From the IMG/VR virus record IMGVR_UViG_3300042554_001574, positions 1-29,481 of that record: a stretch of 29,481 nt of DNA. One strand, given 5' to 3'. Source of the stretch: a virus. A program made the translations under genes and the position numbers. A model generated the notes under the pieces. It saw only the letters and a program-made list of their open reading frames with translations. It was not told the DNA's origin and ran no database searches. Below are positions 28,192 to 29,481 of this stretch, one piece after another. Each line of letters opens with the position of its first letter. Positions within the stretch are counted from its first letter, which is position 1.

Positions 28192-29421
28192 GTGAGTCAT
28201 GCAATGTCCGCAGTTCAGTTAAGTGATTTTCAGTTTTGTTTTGATACCGGCTCGACCAATCCGGTTCCGCTGAAAGTGTTTCAGGAGCCACAAGTTCAGG
28301 CCGCTGAAGTTGTGAAACCGGAAGTAGTCGAGGCGAGAAGTTTGGTGGATCTGTACGACGAGCTGCTATCAGCCAGTGACAAGGAAAAGCGAGTGTCGAT
28401 GAAGACGATCAGAGACAACCGGGCCGCACTCGACAAGTTCGAGGTCTGGGGACGTACGCAGCATCGAGTTGTGGCCGGCAGATCTTTGAGCTTGCTTGAG
28501 CAGCCAAAGATTCTAAGAACCTACGCTGAGGTTTTGCGGGCGCAGCCGAAAGGGAATTCATCGGCGATGGCCAGCAAAGCCTTGTCCTCGGTCGGCAAGT
28601 TGGCCGGGGCTTGTGTGCGGGCTGGAATGCTGAAGCAGAAGCCGGAGACGGTTAGTAAATCAACGATCAATCTGCTGAGGCCGCGGACTGAGGAGCAGAG
28701 ACGAGTCAAAGCGGTTCCTGTCACGGTGGCTGAACTTCAGGCGATGCTGTCCGTTGTGGACGGCTGCAAATGGCCGCGACTGGGGAGCGTGAAGCCGTCC
28801 GTGTTCTGGCAAACAAGCCTGCTGGCTCACTACGTTTACGGGTTTCGGTCACAGGATTGGTTTGCGGCACGATCGGCGGAGAAGAAAGGGCTGTTGTGGT
28901 CTGGGGTGATCACCTCGAGTCAATGCCCTGCTCTGGATGATCTGCACAATGCCGCCGGTTGGGCATGGTACCTGGTACACAAGACAGCGAAAAAAGATGA
29001 AGCGGCTGAGCGGCCGTCAGACGTGTTAGTTCCGTTGTCGGCGAAAATGCGTGATCTGCTCGAGCAGTTCCGCGGGCTGGATCCAGACAGAGTGTTTCCA
29101 CTGGCGAACAATTCGCGGACATACTCGGAAGAGTTCGCGAGACTGCTCGACCGCGCTGGGCTGTCTGATGACGCGCGACGGAAGGAAAACAAGCCGATCA
29201 TTCGGCTGAGTCTTGGCCAGCGTAATGTGGCCAGCTTCCGGAAGGGATCGTCAGCACTGTGGGCGAAGTATGTGAGCCGCGCGGCTTCGAGCTACATGCT
29301 TCACCATGCAGTCAGCGAGGAAGGTGTGGCAAAGATGACCGCTGAATCGTACCTGCAGAGTGAAGAGATTCTGAGAGACATCGTCGCGAAGATTGAGAGT
29401 CTGCCGGTGTGGTCGCTTTAG
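28192..29421 (+). CDS. Tyrosine recombinase / integrase (second)
   Basis: This 409-residue protein has the tyrosine recombinase order: R219 (YVYGFRSQDWFAARS), K264 (YLVHKTAKKDE), R350 (QRNVASFRKGSSALW), H371/H372 (YMLHHAVSEEGVAK) and nucleophile Y387 (MTAESYLQSEE). The box II histidine is not in its usual place (ASFR). Residues 1-170 form an N-terminal arm and core-binding region, including DLYDELLSASDKEKRVSMKT. GTG 28192 has AAAGGA upstream; ATG 28204 is also possible. It differs clearly from the integrase at 18970-19896. It may integrate the phage, or resolve multimers of an unintegrated phage-plasmid. Confidence 0.78.
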   Translation: MSHAMSAVQLSDFQFCFDTGSTNPVPLKVFQEPQVQAAEVVKPEVVEARSLVDLYDELLSASDKEKRVSMKTIRDNRAALDKFEVWGRTQHRVVAGRSLSLLEQPKILRTYAEVLRAQPKGNSSAMASKALSSVGKLAGACVRAGMLKQKPETVSKSTINLLRPRTEEQRRVKAVPVTVAELQAMLSVVDGCKWPRLGSVKPSVFWQTSLLAHYVYGFRSQDWFAARSAEKKGLLWSGVITSSQCPALDDLHNAAGWAWYLVHKTAKKDEAAERPSDVLVPLSAKMRDLLEQFRGLDPDRVFPLANNSRTYSEEFARLLDRAGLSDDARRKENKPIIRLSLGQRNVASFRKGSSALWAKYVSRAASSYMLHHAVSEEGVAKMTAESYLQSEEILRDIVAKIESLPVWSL

Positions 29422-29481
29422 GATCGAAGTGGAACATCCGCTGCTCATGGTTGAACAGAGGTAATTGCATCCGCTGTTGGT
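29422..29481. repeat. Right edge with a short direct repeat
   Basis: CATCCGCTG occurs at 29435-29443 and again at 29468-29476. It may be an integrase arm-site or chance. No terminator or gene is visible in these last 60 bases. Confidence 0.3.

Noticed and set aside
29435-29476. CATCCGCTG direct repeat as an attachment core
   Set aside because: Nine bases 33 apart are too short, and no copy was seen near the left edge of the window.
1-29481. CRISPR arrays, insertion sequences and rRNA genes
   Set aside because: No regularly spaced repeats, transposase motifs or rRNA-like sequence were seen.

Overview
The window is almost entirely a temperate siphovirus genome or prophage. The tail genes (tape measure, tail tube, a -1 frameshifted chaperone pair, no contractile sheath) indicate a long non-contractile tail. 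The host is probably a Planctomycetota-like bacterium. That is an inference from the style of the hypothetical proteins, the frequent GTG/TTG starts, the divergent integrases and the overall protein relationships; no host gene is visible to prove it.

Layout: 60-18244 (+) is the late region, tightly packed with ATGA/GTGA/TGATG stop-start overlaps. It runs: terminase small and large subunits, zinc-ribbon protein, gpW-like joiner, lambda-type portal, protease with nested scaffold, head-fibre-like protein, Mu gpT-like major capsid protein, connector and completion proteins, tail terminator, cement-like protein, tail tube, chaperones G and G-T, tape measure, three tail-tip-region proteins (one with 32 cysteines), and a small membrane protein. 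It ends in a modification cassette of glycosyltransferase-like protein, 2OG-Fe(II) dioxygenase and methyltransferase, closed by a strong terminator at 18273-18325. A 61-residue zinc/membrane gene (2715-2900) lies antisense inside the head operon.

18322-19896 (-) holds a coupled pair of small membrane proteins and a tyrosine recombinase, separated by a hairpin terminator. 19897-20130 has no gene but is rich in structure: a tRNA-like T arm and a branched terminator. It is followed by two promoters of near-identical design (20131-20158 and 20396-20424) whose spacers carry the same operator. One serves a MerR/excisionase-like HTH gene; the other would fire the early operon.

20598-28126 (+) is the early region: a ParB-like/DNA methyltransferase fusion, HNH nuclease, a run of very small genes, a phage csrA, an exonuclease, an ssDNA-binding-like protein, RusA, an HD phosphohydrolase, a replication protein whose gene carries iteron-like repeats, and a possible helicase loader. 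A second tyrosine recombinase (28192-29421) closes the window. No endolysin, holin, polymerase, tRNA gene, CRISPR array or insertion sequence could be recognised.

Most noteworthy: csrA together with a capsid-leader hairpin that puts AAGGA in its loop; a tail-completion gene split and enlarged by a histone-H1-like polybasic domain; the hydroxylase/glycosyltransferase/methyltransferase cassette; the twin operator-promoters; and the structured region beside the first integrase.
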